Source of the DNA: Sphingopyxis sp. H053
Lineage (GTDB): Bacteria > Pseudomonadota > Alphaproteobacteria > Sphingomonadales > Sphingomonadaceae
DNA length: 64,000 nucleotides
Assembly: GCF_001468225.1 (NCBI RefSeq)
Contig: NZ_LNRU01000004.1
Coordinates: forward strand, 372,001 to 436,000
Direction: 5' to 3'
Shown here: positions 55,901-64,000 of the stretch, piece by piece
Layout: each line of letters opens with the position of its first letter
How positions within the stretch are numbered: the stretch's first letter is position 1
The notes under the pieces: model-generated
Told to the model about the DNA's origin: nothing
Databases searched by the model: none
What the model saw: only the letters and a program-made list of their open reading frames with translations
Program-made: the position numbers and the translations under genes

Positions 55901-56465
55901 GCGTGCGGTCGCGGTCGAGCGCGGGTTGCTGCTCCACGCTTTGTTCGAGCGATTGCCGCCGGTCTTGCCCGCGCGCCGCCGCGCGGCCGCTTTGCACTGG
56001 CTGTCGGTACAGGCGGCGGCGCTCGACGAGGGCGCGCGCGCGGCGATGGTCGACGAAGTGCTCGCGGTGATCGAGAATCCGGCGCACGCAGCGCTTTTCG
56101 GTCCCGGGTCGCTGGGTGAAGTGCCGCTGTCGGCGGTCGTCGACGGCGTGGTCGTGGCGGGGATCGTCGACAGGCTGCTCGTCACACCCGACACGGTGAC
56201 GGTGATCGACTATAAGACCGGGCGGCATGTGCCGGCGCATGCGGCCGATGTCGCGCCCGCATACCTGCGGCAGATGGCGGCCTATCGCGATGCGCTGCGG
56301 GTGATCTTTCCCGGCCGGCGCGTCGAGGCGGCGTTGCTCTACACGGCCGGGCCCCGGCTGATCTTGCTCGGAGACAACCTGCTCGACGCTTACAAGCCGG
56401 GCTTGCCCGCAACCAAGGCGAATTTGCCGGGTTCCACCCTTGAGCCGGACGCGCCGACGCCTTAG
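52935..56465 (+). CDS. addA: Double-strand break repair helicase-nuclease AddA
   Basis: A 1176-aa UvrD-type helicase with a C-terminal nuclease. Walker A (GASAGTGKT) is at residues 28-36, ILVDEAQDTNARQW is motif II, VMTVHGSKGLQAPIVIL is motif V, and the RecB-like nuclease motif is VIDYKTGRHVP. It unwinds and digests broken ends as an AddAB complex. ATG 52935 overlaps the addB stop. An Ala/Asp-rich low-complexity loop (about residues 557-575) is inserted in the helicase region. Confidence 0.96.
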   Translation: MIDPDKLLKMLDNGQRAAAQPDDHVWLGASAGTGKTQVLSARVLRLMLEGVSPEAILCITFTKAGAAEMAHRIHERLAMWVRMDDGDLRTELGALGLDLEFIGYDRGVPALIERARSLFATVIDSPGGAVRVQTIHSFCQTLLASFPLEARILPGFRALEDSEARALQREVLGKLLSQQGGDGDHMRSIAAMLSRRLGQDAAIAFLARCASSFTAANAPRLAPRATDLRTALGLPQGDPADWRAAAIAGGAVADADIAAVALSGRDWATKTGDARADIMDDWNRADSYGRAAMLAAVRGCFLTGTGDLRADYTKEKGAMRGCVGAAERIVAATGDLLATATAMQVADDLAAAWDLGSRFAEAYALAKRDKGYADFDDLISIAGHLLATGDFGDWVRFKLDQRTDHILVDEAQDTNARQWAIILSLAAEFFAGLGAKDDRVRTMFTVGDRKQAIFGFQGTEPAAFEAARIRFGERAAAGGRPFEDVDLDTNYRSSPAVLDVVDAWIAAGAPELMGLESDEPPHIPADFNRDRAGRVELWEPLPVGKALDAAADDEGDRDDGEEDAAPGDSSAAASDPASLRLSRAIADEVQDWIEHGKDGRSVAPGDILILVRRRRDLAARIVARLQSRHVPVAGVDRFSLTQSLAVQDLLAAMRFAVQPLDDLNLAGLLVSPLLGWTQDDLFGFAHGRKGRALWEQLRARESDAPPETLAALRGLLGMADFTTPFRFLDAILSGPLDGRRKLYRRLGREARDPIDELLGQALAFERREAPSLLGFLAHIAASTAEIKRQTEARSDVVRVMTVHGSKGLQAPIVILADATDDPRPRRLTFDLSMDAWEKLPVFGLAKDERHGAIAKAHDDKEAAEREEHWRLLYVAMTRAEELLVVTGITKTADRSLPDHNWHSAVDAVMADMGADWQDAGPRWGRKRVYAVQPKKWARPPKDRMRQVAPPVVVPPWATKPAPEEARPSRPLAPSALGEDDVASPPQGGERAVAVERGLLLHALFERLPPVLPARRRAAALHWLSVQAAALDEGARAAMVDEVLAVIENPAHAALFGPGSLGEVPLSAVVDGVVVAGIVDRLLVTPDTVTVIDYKTGRHVPAHAADVAPAYLRQMAAYRDALRVIFPGRRVEAALLYTAGPRLILLGDNLLDAYKPGLPATKANLPGSTLEPDAPTP

Positions 56466-56498
56466 CTTGGCGGCAACGATATTTCAGGAGTTCAGACT

Positions 56499-56819
56499 AT
56501 GAGTACCAAAGCGATCACCGATGCGAGCTTCCAGTCGGACGTGCTCGACAGCGATACCCCCGTGCTTGTCGATTTCTGGGCCGAATGGTGCGGTCCGTGC
56601 AAGATGATCGGCCCGTCGCTCGAGGAAATCTCGGACGAACTCGCGGGCAAGGTGGTGATTGCCAAGATCAACATCGACGAAAATCCCGATGCGCCGGGCA
56701 AATATGGCGTGCGCGGAATCCCGACGATGATCCTGTTCAAAAATGGCGAGATCGCCGACACCAAGGTCGGCGCGGCGCCGAAGAGCGCGCTCAAGGGCTG
56801 GCTCGAAGGCGCGCTCTGA
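56499..56819 (+). CDS. trxA: Thioredoxin
   Basis: A 106-aa thiol-disulphide reductant. The active site is C31-G-P-C34 ([10 protein letters not shown]), and [14 protein letters not shown] carries the cis-proline. CAGGAGTTCAG precedes the ATG. It lies 33 bases after addA, the usual alphaproteobacterial order, and is followed by a family C repeat that may act as its terminator. Confidence 0.97.
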   Translation: MSTKAITDASFQSDVLDSDTPVLVDFWAEWCGPCKMIGPSLEEISDELAGKVVIAKINIDENPDAPGKYGVRGIPTMILFKNGEIADTKVGAAPKSALKGWLEGAL

Positions 56820-56828
56820 CCCTATTTT

Positions 56829-56857
56829 CGTCATCCCGGACCAAGTCCGGGATGACG
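56829..56857. repeat. Palindromic repeat, family C, short copy (possible trxA terminator)
   Basis: CGTCATCCCGG and its complement CCGGGATGACG (56829-56839 and 56847-56857) form a hairpin followed by ATATTATTTG. It lies 10 bases past the trxA stop, so it could double as an attenuating terminator. Related copies are at 20455-20555 and 63536-63626. Confidence 0.8.
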
Positions 56858-56943
56858 ATATTATTTGAGCTCGTCTGGCAACAAAAACTTTGTGAATTGC
56901 AGCAGTTTGACGGTCTTTAGGGCGCTTGGAGAAGCCATCGAGC

Positions 56944-57639
56944 TTACACCCGGTCGATCTGGAGATGCAGGACTTTCGTGACAAGCGCTAGCTCCGCAGC
57001 ACCGATTGCCGACCAGCCCATGGCCTTTTGCGCGACGATCCTCCGGGTATGGAACGACGGGATGCTCGATACGAGCAATATCGATTGCACGCGCGATTCG
57101 GCCGACACGTCGGGCTCCGACTTGATCCGCGATATCAGCCGCGCGTTGCGTTCGATGCCGGGCAGCCACAGGCGATCGTAAAAGATATCGAAAGCCGGGC
57201 CCGGTTCGGCGAGTTCGCGGGCGATGATTCCGCTGCCGAGCCCATAGGTCGCGTTGCCCAATATCAGTTCCACCGATGCGGCCATCAGCTTTTTGAGCGC
57301 GTCGCGCGCCTCTTCCGGGCCCGATGCCGCCTCGATGGTCCGCCTTGCCCCGGCCACGGCATCATGGTTCGCGCGTTCGAAACGCGTCACGATCTCCTCC
57401 GCGCACGCGCGGTATAGCCCTTCCTTGCTGCCGAAATAATAGTTTAGCGGCGGAAGCGTCGTTTTCGCCCGTTCGGCGATGCGGCGCGTCGTCGCGGATT
57501 TGAATCCCGCCGCCCCGAATTCGATCAGCGCCGCCTCCAATATGCGCTGGCGCGATTGGTCGCCCTTGCGCGACGCGTTCGACACCGCGTCTCTTCCGGG
57601 CTGCGCAACGGGCCCTTCGTCCGTATCTCCCATCGTCAT
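56944..57639 (-). CDS. TetR-family regulator
   Basis: A 231-aa TetR regulator. The helix-turn-helix is at about residues 30-75 (RQRILEAALIEFGAAGFKSA, then TTRRIAERAKTTLPPLNYYF). The C-terminal ligand domain is of the CerR type often found near receptor or efflux genes. ATG 57639 is chosen for its GAGGT site five bases upstream; the frame stays open to 57711. It is divergent from the TonB-dependent receptor gene and is the best candidate for its control. Confidence 0.88.
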   Translation of the reverse strand: MTMGDTDEGPVAQPGRDAVSNASRKGDQSRQRILEAALIEFGAAGFKSATTRRIAERAKTTLPPLNYYFGSKEGLYRACAEEIVTRFERANHDAVAGARRTIEAASGPEEARDALKKLMAASVELILGNATYGLGSGIIARELAEPGPAFDIFYDRLWLPGIERNARLISRIKSEPDVSAESRVQSILLVSSIPSFHTRRIVAQKAMGWSAIGAAELALVTKVLHLQIDRV

Positions 57640-57770
57640 TATCAACCTCAAAGCTCTTCGCCGCAATCGATCTGCCATGCGTAAAGCAAATGCCCGCAGG
57701 TTGGCAAACATCCGATTTCCGGCGGAATATGGAGCTTTTGGCGGCCTTCTAAAAAATACTTAGAATGCTA

Positions 57771-57805
57771 TTGATTTTGGTCATTCAGAAATATATCATT
57801 TGATA
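57771..57805 (+). promoter_or_regulatory. Promoter and operator of the TonB-dependent receptor gene
   Basis: A -35 TTGATT (57771-57776) and -10 TATCAT (57794-57799) are 17 bases apart. The inverted repeat TATCA-TT-TGATA (57794-57805) overlaps the -10. It lies about 80 bases before the receptor start codon, in the divergent gap to tetR. TetR binding is inferred. Confidence 0.55.
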
Positions 57806-57886
57806 CATAATATGGGAGGCCGCGGAGTCGAGGGCGCTGGGAACGCGTCTGCGGGGGCGTTGGCCGTGAACATGGGAGAGAGATGG

Positions 57887-60151
57887 ATGACACGCCACCA
57901 CCGGGCCTTGACGGCGCTCGCCACCGGAAGCTTGATGATCGCGGTTGCCCATCCCGCGGCGGCGCAGGAGGCCGAAGCGGCCGCGACGACAGGGACGGCG
58001 GGCAGCGAAGACATCATCGTCACCGCCTCGCGCCGTCCGCAAACGCTTCAGGAAGTGCCGATTTCGGTGGGCGTTGTGACGGGCGACGCGATCGAGCAGC
58101 AGGGCCAGCGCCTGTTCACCGACCTCCAGTCGTCGGTTCCCAACCTCCAGATCGACAACACCAACGGCAATTACGCGATCACGATCCGCGGGCTCGGGTC
58201 GGGCGCGAACAATCTGGCGTTCGAGCAATCGGTCGGGCTGTTCGTCGACGGCGTCTATTCCAGCCGCGCGCGGTCGTTGCAGGTGCCGTTCCTCGACGTC
58301 GAACGCATCGAGGTCGTTCGCGGACCGCAGGGCGCGCTGTTCGGAAAGAACACCAATGCCGGTGCGATCAGCATGATAACGCGCCGCCCGACGCGCGATT
58401 TCGAGGCCGAGTTCCGCGCCGGCACCGAACTGGCCGAAGGCGGCATGAATTTCAGCGGCTATCTGTCCGGGCCGATCAGCGACACGCTGAGCGTCCGGCT
58501 GAGCGGCGGTGCAGGGCAGGCCGACGGCTATATCGAAAACCGGCTGACGGGTTTCGACGACAATGGGTCGAAATACCGCTCGGGGCGCGCCCAATTGCTG
58601 TGGGAGCCGAGCGAGGATTTCGAAATCCTGCTCAAGGCCGAGGGGTTCCGAAACGAAATCAACGGGTCGAACGCCGTCTACAACAATATCGGCAATCCGA
58701 ACTGCAACCTCTGCAACATCGTCCGTAATGCCAGCGGCGGTGCCGACGCGCAGGACAAGCCCGGTTTCTGGCGGTTCAGCCGCGGTTTTCCGGAGGAATA
58801 TGACGTCACCAAGTCGCGCACCGGCGCGATGACGATGAACTGGACCCCGGGCGACTGGTCGGTCACCTCGATCACCGCCTATCAGGCGGTGGATTCGGAG
58901 CGCACGTTCAACACCATTCCCGGCCCGATCAACCTGCTCAACACGCTGCAGGCCGAAGAGAGCAGCCAGTTCTTCCAGGAACTGCGCGTCTCGCGCGACG
59001 TCGCCGCCGGGATCAACCTCGCGTTCGGCGCGACTTACACCGACGCCGACCTCGATATCCTGCAGCTCATCAGCTACAACGGCAATCTGGTGGGGACGAC
59101 GCTGCCGCAGGCCGAGGGGAAGCGCGGCTTCACCCAGTCGTCCTGGTCGCTATCGCCCTTTGCGATCGTCGAGGCGGAACTGACCGACGCGCTGACCTTC
59201 AGCGGCAGCCTGCGTTACAGCCATGAAAAGAAGGAAGCGCGCGGGACGAGCACCAACGTCGGGCCGCGTATCCCCGCGAACAACCTCGATTTCGACATCA
59301 GCGGCAACCGGACCGAGAAACTTTGGGATTATTCGCTCCGCCTCCGCTACGAATTCAGCCCGGCGGTGTCGGCCTATGTCAGCTATGCGACGGGAACGAA
59401 GGGCGGGGGCTTCCTGTCGAACGATGGACTGCTCCTCTATAATATCCGCAACAACAACGGCCGTTTCGACTTCGACGACGAACGCGCGCGCGCGTGGGAA
59501 CTCGGCACGAAGATGCGCCTGTTCGACCGCAAGCTCGACCTCGACATCGCACTGTTCCGCACGCGCTTCGCCAATCTCCAGGTGTCGTCGTACAATGGCA
59601 CCGCCTTCATCACCGGCAACGCTGCCAAGGCAACCGCGCAGGGCGTCGAGGTCGAGGCGCGCTACCGGCCGAGTCGGGTCGTCAGCCTCGGCGCTACGGG
59701 GGCGTATCTGGACGCGAAATATAACGATTATCCGGGCGGCCCCTGCCTGTACAACGCGCCGGCCGGCTGCACGCCCGCGACGAACAATCTGTCCGGCGTG
59801 CGCCTGACCCGCGCGCCCGAATGGAAGGCATCGGGCTATGTGCAGTTCGATGTGCCGGTGAGCGATGACCTGATCGTCAGCGCTCGCGGCGCCGCCGACT
59901 ACACGTCGAAATCCTATTTGCAGGGCGACCTGAACCCGCTCAATACGCAGCCGGGTTACGCGAAGTTCGACGCGCGCCTGGCGATCCGCAAGGAAGATGG
60001 CGCGTGGGAACTTGCGCTCGTCGGACGGAACCTGACGAATGAGGTAACGTTCAGCCAGGCGATCAACACGCCGCTGCTCGGCGGCAACAGCCATGTCGTG
60101 ATGATCAACGCGCCGCGGACGGTCAATCTGGAAGCCGTGTTGCGCTTCTAG
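57887..60151 (+). CDS. TonB-dependent outer-membrane receptor
   Basis: A 754-aa receptor with a signal peptide (ALATGSLMIAVAHPAAAQ). The plug domain follows (EDIIVTASRRPQTLQEVPIS, then RIEVVRGPQGALFGKNTNAG). The barrel ends with NLEAVLRF, the terminal phenylalanine signal for outer-membrane insertion. Such receptors import large or scarce nutrients using TonB energy. ATG 57887 follows GGGAGAGAG; the frame extends upstream without protein-like sequence. The sulfatase gene follows 34 bases later. The substrate is unknown. Confidence 0.93.
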   Translation: MTRHHRALTALATGSLMIAVAHPAAAQEAEAAATTGTAGSEDIIVTASRRPQTLQEVPISVGVVTGDAIEQQGQRLFTDLQSSVPNLQIDNTNGNYAITIRGLGSGANNLAFEQSVGLFVDGVYSSRARSLQVPFLDVERIEVVRGPQGALFGKNTNAGAISMITRRPTRDFEAEFRAGTELAEGGMNFSGYLSGPISDTLSVRLSGGAGQADGYIENRLTGFDDNGSKYRSGRAQLLWEPSEDFEILLKAEGFRNEINGSNAVYNNIGNPNCNLCNIVRNASGGADAQDKPGFWRFSRGFPEEYDVTKSRTGAMTMNWTPGDWSVTSITAYQAVDSERTFNTIPGPINLLNTLQAEESSQFFQELRVSRDVAAGINLAFGATYTDADLDILQLISYNGNLVGTTLPQAEGKRGFTQSSWSLSPFAIVEAELTDALTFSGSLRYSHEKKEARGTSTNVGPRIPANNLDFDISGNRTEKLWDYSLRLRYEFSPAVSAYVSYATGTKGGGFLSNDGLLLYNIRNNNGRFDFDDERARAWELGTKMRLFDRKLDLDIALFRTRFANLQVSSYNGTAFITGNAAKATAQGVEVEARYRPSRVVSLGATGAYLDAKYNDYPGGPCLYNAPAGCTPATNNLSGVRLTRAPEWKASGYVQFDVPVSDDLIVSARGAADYTSKSYLQGDLNPLNTQPGYAKFDARLAIRKEDGAWELALVGRNLTNEVTFSQAINTPLLGGNSHVVMINAPRTVNLEAVLRF

Positions 60152-60185
60152 GCACGGTATCGATTGGACAAGGAAAGGCCCCGAG

Positions 60186-61886
60186 ATGGTTTGGACTGTT
60201 GGCCGCCGGACATTCGTAGGCGGGCTGGGCGGCGCCGGGGCGCTCGCGGCGTCGGGCGCGCGGGCCAGCGTGTCCGCGGCGGACGGGCGCAAGCTCAACA
60301 TCCTGATGATCGTCACCGATCAGGAGCAGAGTATCGCGAGCTTCCCGAAAGGGCTGCTCGAAAAGCTGCCGGGGCACCGCGAACTGATGGCGCGCGGGCT
60401 GCTCGTCGAAAATTACCATGTCCAGACGACGCCGTGCAGCCCGTCGCGCTCGACGATCTTCACCGGGCATCACACGCAGCGCACGGGCATCTATCTGAAC
60501 TCGAGCGGCGCCGAGGATCCGGTGCTGCCGACCGACCTGCCGACGCTGGGCCATATGATGCGGTCGGCGGGCTATTACACCAGCTACAAGGGCAAATGGC
60601 ACCTTTCGCCGATCAACGAGAAGCGGAACTGGAACCAGGTGTCGGGCATGATCTATCCGGCCACCGAACCTGCGATGGAAGAATATGGCTTCGACGATTA
60701 CGGGTTCGACGGTGAAGCGGTCGGCCTGACGTGGGACGGATACCGGCACGACCAGTATATCGCCGCCGACGCCTCGCGCAGCATCCTCGATTTCAAGGAA
60801 CGCGACAAGGCGGCTGGAAAACCCTGGTTCATGGTCGTCGGCCTGCTCAATCCGCACGACATCATGTTCTATGATGCGACGGGCAAGCAGACCGAAACGC
60901 GCGCGCATCCCTATCTTCTGGGGCCGCTCCGCCGCGAACCGGGCGACTCGCTCTATGCCGAGGACAATGGTTTCGAGTTGCCCGAGAGCTTCTATCGCGA
61001 CGATCTCAGCGGAAAGCCCGAGGCGCATCGCGGCATCGCCGCGTCGAACGTCCGCACCTATGGCGCGCTGGAACTCGCCGACGAAGCGTCGTGGCGCCGC
61101 TTCCGCAACTATTACTACAATTGCATCCGCGACGTCGACCGGCGGATCGGCCAGTTGCTGTGGGCGCTCGAGACGAGCGGCCAGCTCGAGAACACGATCA
61201 TCGTCTATACCGCCGACCATGGCGAACGCGCGGGCGCACACGGCATGCGGCAAAAGGGCGGCACGATCTACCGCGAAGAGACCAATGTGCCGATGATCAT
61301 CGTCCATCCCGATGCCGCGGGCGGGCGCCGCTCGCGCCGCCTGATGAGCGCGGTGGACATCGCGCCGACCCTGCTCGCGCTGGGCGGGAAGGATGTCGGC
61401 TGGCGGAAGGAGCATTATCCCGATCTGCCCGGCGTCGACGTGACGCCGTTATTGACCGACGCCAATGCGCGCACCGAACGCGACATCAGGGGGCATTTGT
61501 TCAACTATGCGGTGGCCTATGGCTGGGCGCCGAAGGCGGGACAGCCCGCGACGGCTCCCTTCGCCGACCGTTTCGACCTGTCGCGACGCCGGCTGCACCG
61601 CGGCGTGCATGACGGCCGCTGGAAGTTCGCGCGCTATTTCGCGCCTGCGCATCACCAGCACCCGCAAAACTGGGCCGAATTGTCGGCGAACAACGACCTC
61701 GAACTCTACGACACGCAAGCCGATCCCGACGAGATCGTCAATCTCGCCGCGCGGCCCGAGCAGCGACGCAACATGGCGCGGCTCAATGCGATGGTGAACG
61801 CGCTGATCGCGCGCGAGGTCGGGACGGACGACGGCAGCGAATATCCGGGGCCTACCGAGATCTATAATCGGCCATGGCCGGGATGA
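60186..61886 (+). CDS. Tat-exported sulfatase
   Basis: A 566-aa sulfatase. A twin-arginine signal (GRRTFVGGLGGAGALAASGA) sends it folded to the periplasm. C84 in C-S-P-S-R (TTPCSPSRSTIFTG) is the residue converted to formylglycine. Metal ligands include D45 (VTDQEQS) and TADHGERAGAHGM; the first Asp pair of typical arylsulfatases reads DQ. The substrate is unknown; a sulfated nutrient imported by the preceding receptor is the simplest guess. No sulfatase-maturase gene is in the window. Confidence 0.92.
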   Translation: MVWTVGRRTFVGGLGGAGALAASGARASVSAADGRKLNILMIVTDQEQSIASFPKGLLEKLPGHRELMARGLLVENYHVQTTPCSPSRSTIFTGHHTQRTGIYLNSSGAEDPVLPTDLPTLGHMMRSAGYYTSYKGKWHLSPINEKRNWNQVSGMIYPATEPAMEEYGFDDYGFDGEAVGLTWDGYRHDQYIAADASRSILDFKERDKAAGKPWFMVVGLLNPHDIMFYDATGKQTETRAHPYLLGPLRREPGDSLYAEDNGFELPESFYRDDLSGKPEAHRGIAASNVRTYGALELADEASWRRFRNYYYNCIRDVDRRIGQLLWALETSGQLENTIIVYTADHGERAGAHGMRQKGGTIYREETNVPMIIVHPDAAGGRRSRRLMSAVDIAPTLLALGGKDVGWRKEHYPDLPGVDVTPLLTDANARTERDIRGHLFNYAVAYGWAPKAGQPATAPFADRFDLSRRRLHRGVHDGRWKFARYFAPAHHQHPQNWAELSANNDLELYDTQADPDEIVNLAARPEQRRNMARLNAMVNALIAREVGTDDGSEYPGPTEIYNRPWPG

Positions 61887-61896
61887 GGGCGGACGG

Positions 61897-63393
61897 TCAG
61901 CCCTGGCTGGTTTTGGCGTCGACGCGCGTCATCGCAGCCATCGCAAGCAGCAAGGCGAATGCCGCGAATGCCATCGTATAGATGGGCTCCCCCGGAAACA
62001 GCGCTTTCATGATCGAGCCCATCACCGTCGCCACGAGCAATTGCGGGACGACGACGAAGACGTTGAAAAGCCCCATATAGATGCCGAGCTTCGCTTGCGG
62101 CAGGCTGGAGGCGAGGATCGCATAGGGCATGGCGAGGACTGAAGCCCAGAAAATGCCGATGAAGATTTCGCTGACGATCAGCTGCATGGGATCGCGCAGC
62201 AGGAAGAAGCTGGCATATCCCGCCGCGCCGCACGCGAGGCCGACCATGTGCGTCCGCGCCTGCCCAAGACGCCGCGCGAGCCAGGGGAGCAGGGTCAGCG
62301 CCGCGACCGCGGCGACGCCATTATAGATCGCGAACAATTGGCCGACCCAGTTGCCCGCGTCCTGATAGGCGGCGCTGGCGGCATCGGTCGTTCCGAAATG
62401 ATATTGGGCGACGATCGGGGTCGTGTTGATCCACATGATGAACAGCGCCGACCAGCTGAAAAACTGGACGAGCGCCAGCCGTTTCATCAGCGGCGGCATG
62501 CCCGAGAAATCGCCGACGATGCTCGACAGCATATTTTTGTCGCTGCCGCGGCGCGCCAGCGCGATCGCGGCGATGCTCGCGAGGCCGTAGCCGATGAGCA
62601 GCGCGCCGAGCAGCAGCACTTCGCGGAGCAGCGCGAAATTATGCTGGATGAGGAGGACGAGCAGCCCGGCGCCGATCCAACCCCCGCTGGCGGCATAGCT
62701 GTGCGATGCGAGCGCGCGGACCGGGGGCGTGTCGCCGGGCGATCCGGCTTCAAATGCCGCCATCTGTTCGGGGCTATATTCGTCGGTGGTGATGACGGTC
62801 CACAGCACCGCGAGGAATAGCGCGATCCCGCCGAACCAGAAGGCGTAGCGAACCGTGTCGGGTATCTGCCCCGGCGGCGCGACATTGGCGACCCCCATCG
62901 CTTCCATCAGGGTCGGGAAGAGCGAGCCGACGACGGCGCCCGCGCCGATGAAGGCGGTCTGCACCGCATAGCCGACGCTGTGCTGGTCCTTGCGCAGCAT
63001 ATCGCCAACGAAGGCGCGGAACGGTTCCATCGAGATGTTGAGCGACGCGTCGAGAATCCACAGCATCATCGCGGCGAACCAGATTGCGGGGCTTTCGGGC
63101 ATGACGAACAGCGCGATCGCGGCGAGGATTGCGCCGGCGAGAAAGTAAGGACGGCGGCGCCCGAGCCGGCCGAGCCATGTCCGGTCGCTCATATGCCCGA
63201 CGATCGGCTGCACGAGCAGCCCGGTCAGCGGCGCGGCGACCCACAGGCCGGGCAGGCGTTCGATATCCTCGCCCAGCGACTGGAATATCCGGCTCATATT
63301 CGCATTTTGCAGCGCGAAGCCGATCTGGATGCCGAAAAAGCCGAAGCTGATATTCCACAGGCCGGCGAAGCCCTGCTTCGGTTTTTCCATCAT
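61897..63393 (-). CDS. MFS transporter of the GPH/SLC45 (sugar) type
   Basis: A 498-aa inner-membrane transporter with about 12 helices. FGFFGIQIGFALQNANMSRI and the DRTWLGRLGRRRPYF loop resemble sugar transporters of the SUT/SLC45-like group found in Sphingomonas and Xanthomonas. It converges on the sulfatase gene 10 bases away. It could take up the product released by the sulfatase. The nearest regulator is the LacI protein upstream on the same strand, with an operator-like palindrome between them. Confidence 0.85.
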   Translation of the reverse strand: MMEKPKQGFAGLWNISFGFFGIQIGFALQNANMSRIFQSLGEDIERLPGLWVAAPLTGLLVQPIVGHMSDRTWLGRLGRRRPYFLAGAILAAIALFVMPESPAIWFAAMMLWILDASLNISMEPFRAFVGDMLRKDQHSVGYAVQTAFIGAGAVVGSLFPTLMEAMGVANVAPPGQIPDTVRYAFWFGGIALFLAVLWTVITTDEYSPEQMAAFEAGSPGDTPPVRALASHSYAASGGWIGAGLLVLLIQHNFALLREVLLLGALLIGYGLASIAAIALARRGSDKNMLSSIVGDFSGMPPLMKRLALVQFFSWSALFIMWINTTPIVAQYHFGTTDAASAAYQDAGNWVGQLFAIYNGVAAVAALTLLPWLARRLGQARTHMVGLACGAAGYASFFLLRDPMQLIVSEIFIGIFWASVLAMPYAILASSLPQAKLGIYMGLFNVFVVVPQLLVATVMGSIMKALFPGEPIYTMAFAAFALLLAMAAMTRVDAKTSQG

Positions 63394-63477
63394 GCTTCTC
63401 CCGTCGGGGCCGTCGGTCGCGGCTTCCGTTGCGTCGGGGTGTTGCAGCGAGCGGGGAAGAGAGCAAGCGCGGGGCGG

Positions 63478-63498
63478 TTACGTATACGAATACGTGAA
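63478..63498. promoter_or_regulatory. LacI-type palindrome upstream of the sugar transporter gene
   Basis: ACGTAT (63480-63485) and ATACGT (63490-63495) flank ACGA, with outer bases TT and GAA roughly continuing the symmetry. It lies about 85 bases before the transporter start, between it and the lacI-like gene. Binding by that regulator is inferred. Confidence 0.55.
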
Positions 63499-63535
63499 GA
63501 GGCGGCGTTCGGCGGATTGCGGACTCCAGCACTAT

Positions 63536-63626
63536 CGTCACCCCGGACTTGATCCGGGGTCCCGCTTGAGGTCGGAGCCAGCCGATGCCTCAAAACGCGG
63601 GATCCCGGATCAAGTCCGGGATGACG
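63536..63626. repeat. Palindromic intergenic repeat, family C, third copy
   Basis: CGTCACCCCGGACTTGATCC (63536-63555) faces CGGATCAAGTCCGGGATGAC (63606-63625); each arm also contains its own small hairpin. It separates the LacI gene from the transporter gene. Confidence 0.85.
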
Positions 63627-63635
63627 AAGGGTAAG

Positions 63636-64000
63636 CTAGACGGCCGTGCTCTGGCGCCGGATCAGCCGGGCCGGCAATATCCGCTGTTCGACCGGGCGGT
63701 CGTCGATGCGTGCGAGCAGCGCGTCGACGAGCAAGCTTCCCGCGCCCTTCATATCCTGCATCAGCGTGGTCAGCGTCGGTGTGGTCAGGCTGGCGGCGGG
63801 GATGTCGTCGAAGCCGATGACCGCGACGTCGTGCGGCAGCCGTAGTCCTGCTTCGGTCAGCGCGCGCATCGCGCCGATCGCGATCAGGTCGCTCGCGGCG
63901 AAAACGGCGTCGAAAGTCTGGCCGCTTTCGATCAGCGACCGCGCGGCAGCATAGCCCGAATCCTCCGACGACACCGCATCGCGTTGCAGCGCCGGATCGG
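63636..64000 (-). CDS. LacI-family regulator (N-terminus cut by window edge)
   Basis: The last 120 or so residues of a LacI-type repressor. The visible part is the C-terminal half of the periplasmic-binding-like core: FDAVFAASDLIAIGAMRALT, then HDVAVIGFDDIPAASLTTP and LLARIDDRPVEQRILPARLI. The DNA-binding domain lies outside the window. It is upstream of the sugar transporter gene on the same strand and is its likely regulator. Confidence 0.92.
   Translation of the reverse strand, partial: DPALQRDAVSSEDSGYAAARSLIESGQTFDAVFAASDLIAIGAMRALTEAGLRLPHDVAVIGFDDIPAASLTTPTLTTLMQDMKGAGSLLVDALLARIDDRPVEQRILPARLIRRQSTAV

Noticed and set aside
52848-56240. A 1130-codon minus-strand frame opposite addA
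   Set aside because: Antisense shadow of addA; same compositional cause, no domain seen.
57800-57886. Upstream start for the TonB-dependent receptor
   Set aside because: The extra 29 residues overlap the predicted promoter -10 and have no signal-peptide character; ATG 57887 has a good ribosome site.

Overview
This 64 kb window is GC-rich alphaproteobacterial chromosome. Protein style and gene order point to Sphingomonadaceae, most likely Sphingopyxis or a close relative: a TonB-dependent receptor, an S16 protein with a long acidic tail, a Tyr-box DivL kinase inside an ahcY-divL-tsaE-amgK-murU-addB-addA-trxA run, and several short palindromic repeat families between genes. The genus is inferred from pattern recognition, not from a search. 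No rRNA, tRNA, CRISPR array, transposase or prophage was seen.

Layout. 1-2.7 kb (minus): clpX (cut by the left edge), clpP, ferredoxin fdxA and an S4-domain protein coupled to a Suv3-like helicase (to 5.5 kb). 5.6-11.3 kb (plus): an M23 cell-wall peptidase behind a full CtrA box, hemB, a membrane-fused spermidine-synthase-like protein and a gamma carbonic anhydrase. 11.4-17.5 kb (minus): a PuuD-like membrane protein, the overlapping chain dapF-mtaB-ftsY-yciB, and a GGDEF-EAL protein. 17.7-25.7 kb (plus): the ffh-rpsP-rimM-trmD-rplS translation cluster, split between rimM and trmD by about 4 kb carrying a beta-lactamase-fold hydrolase, a small unknown protein, a LysR regulator, an AdaA-like regulator and an SRPBCC protein.

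25.8-43.2 kb is mixed housekeeping and accessory content: DUF1287 protein, asd, a DDAH-like enzyme, a DUF2238 membrane protein, a lipoprotein, a GFA protein, a marR-emrA-emrB efflux operon with an operator in its promoter, an HCCA-isomerase-like protein, an alpha/beta hydrolase, an ACE-like M2 peptidase, an ArsR/SRPBCC divergent pair, a sulfotransferase, an HxlR/SDR divergent pair, AMP nucleosidase, a peroxiredoxin, YqgE and a TPR protein. 43.6-56.8 kb is the ahcY-divL-tsaE-amgK-murU-addB-addA-trxA run, which combines methyl-cycle, cell-cycle signalling, tRNA modification, cell-wall recycling and double-strand-break repair genes.

56.9-64 kb looks like a nutrient-acquisition locus: TetR regulator, TonB-dependent receptor, Tat-exported sulfatase, an MFS sugar-type transporter and a LacI regulator cut by the right edge. 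No glycoside hydrolase is visible, so the substrate is unknown.

The strongest leads are an in-frame palindromic repeat that adds about 27 residues to MtaB, the DivL-type Tyr pseudo-phosphoacceptor together with a CtrA box in the same window, the TonB receptor/sulfatase/transporter locus, and a set of inferred operators.
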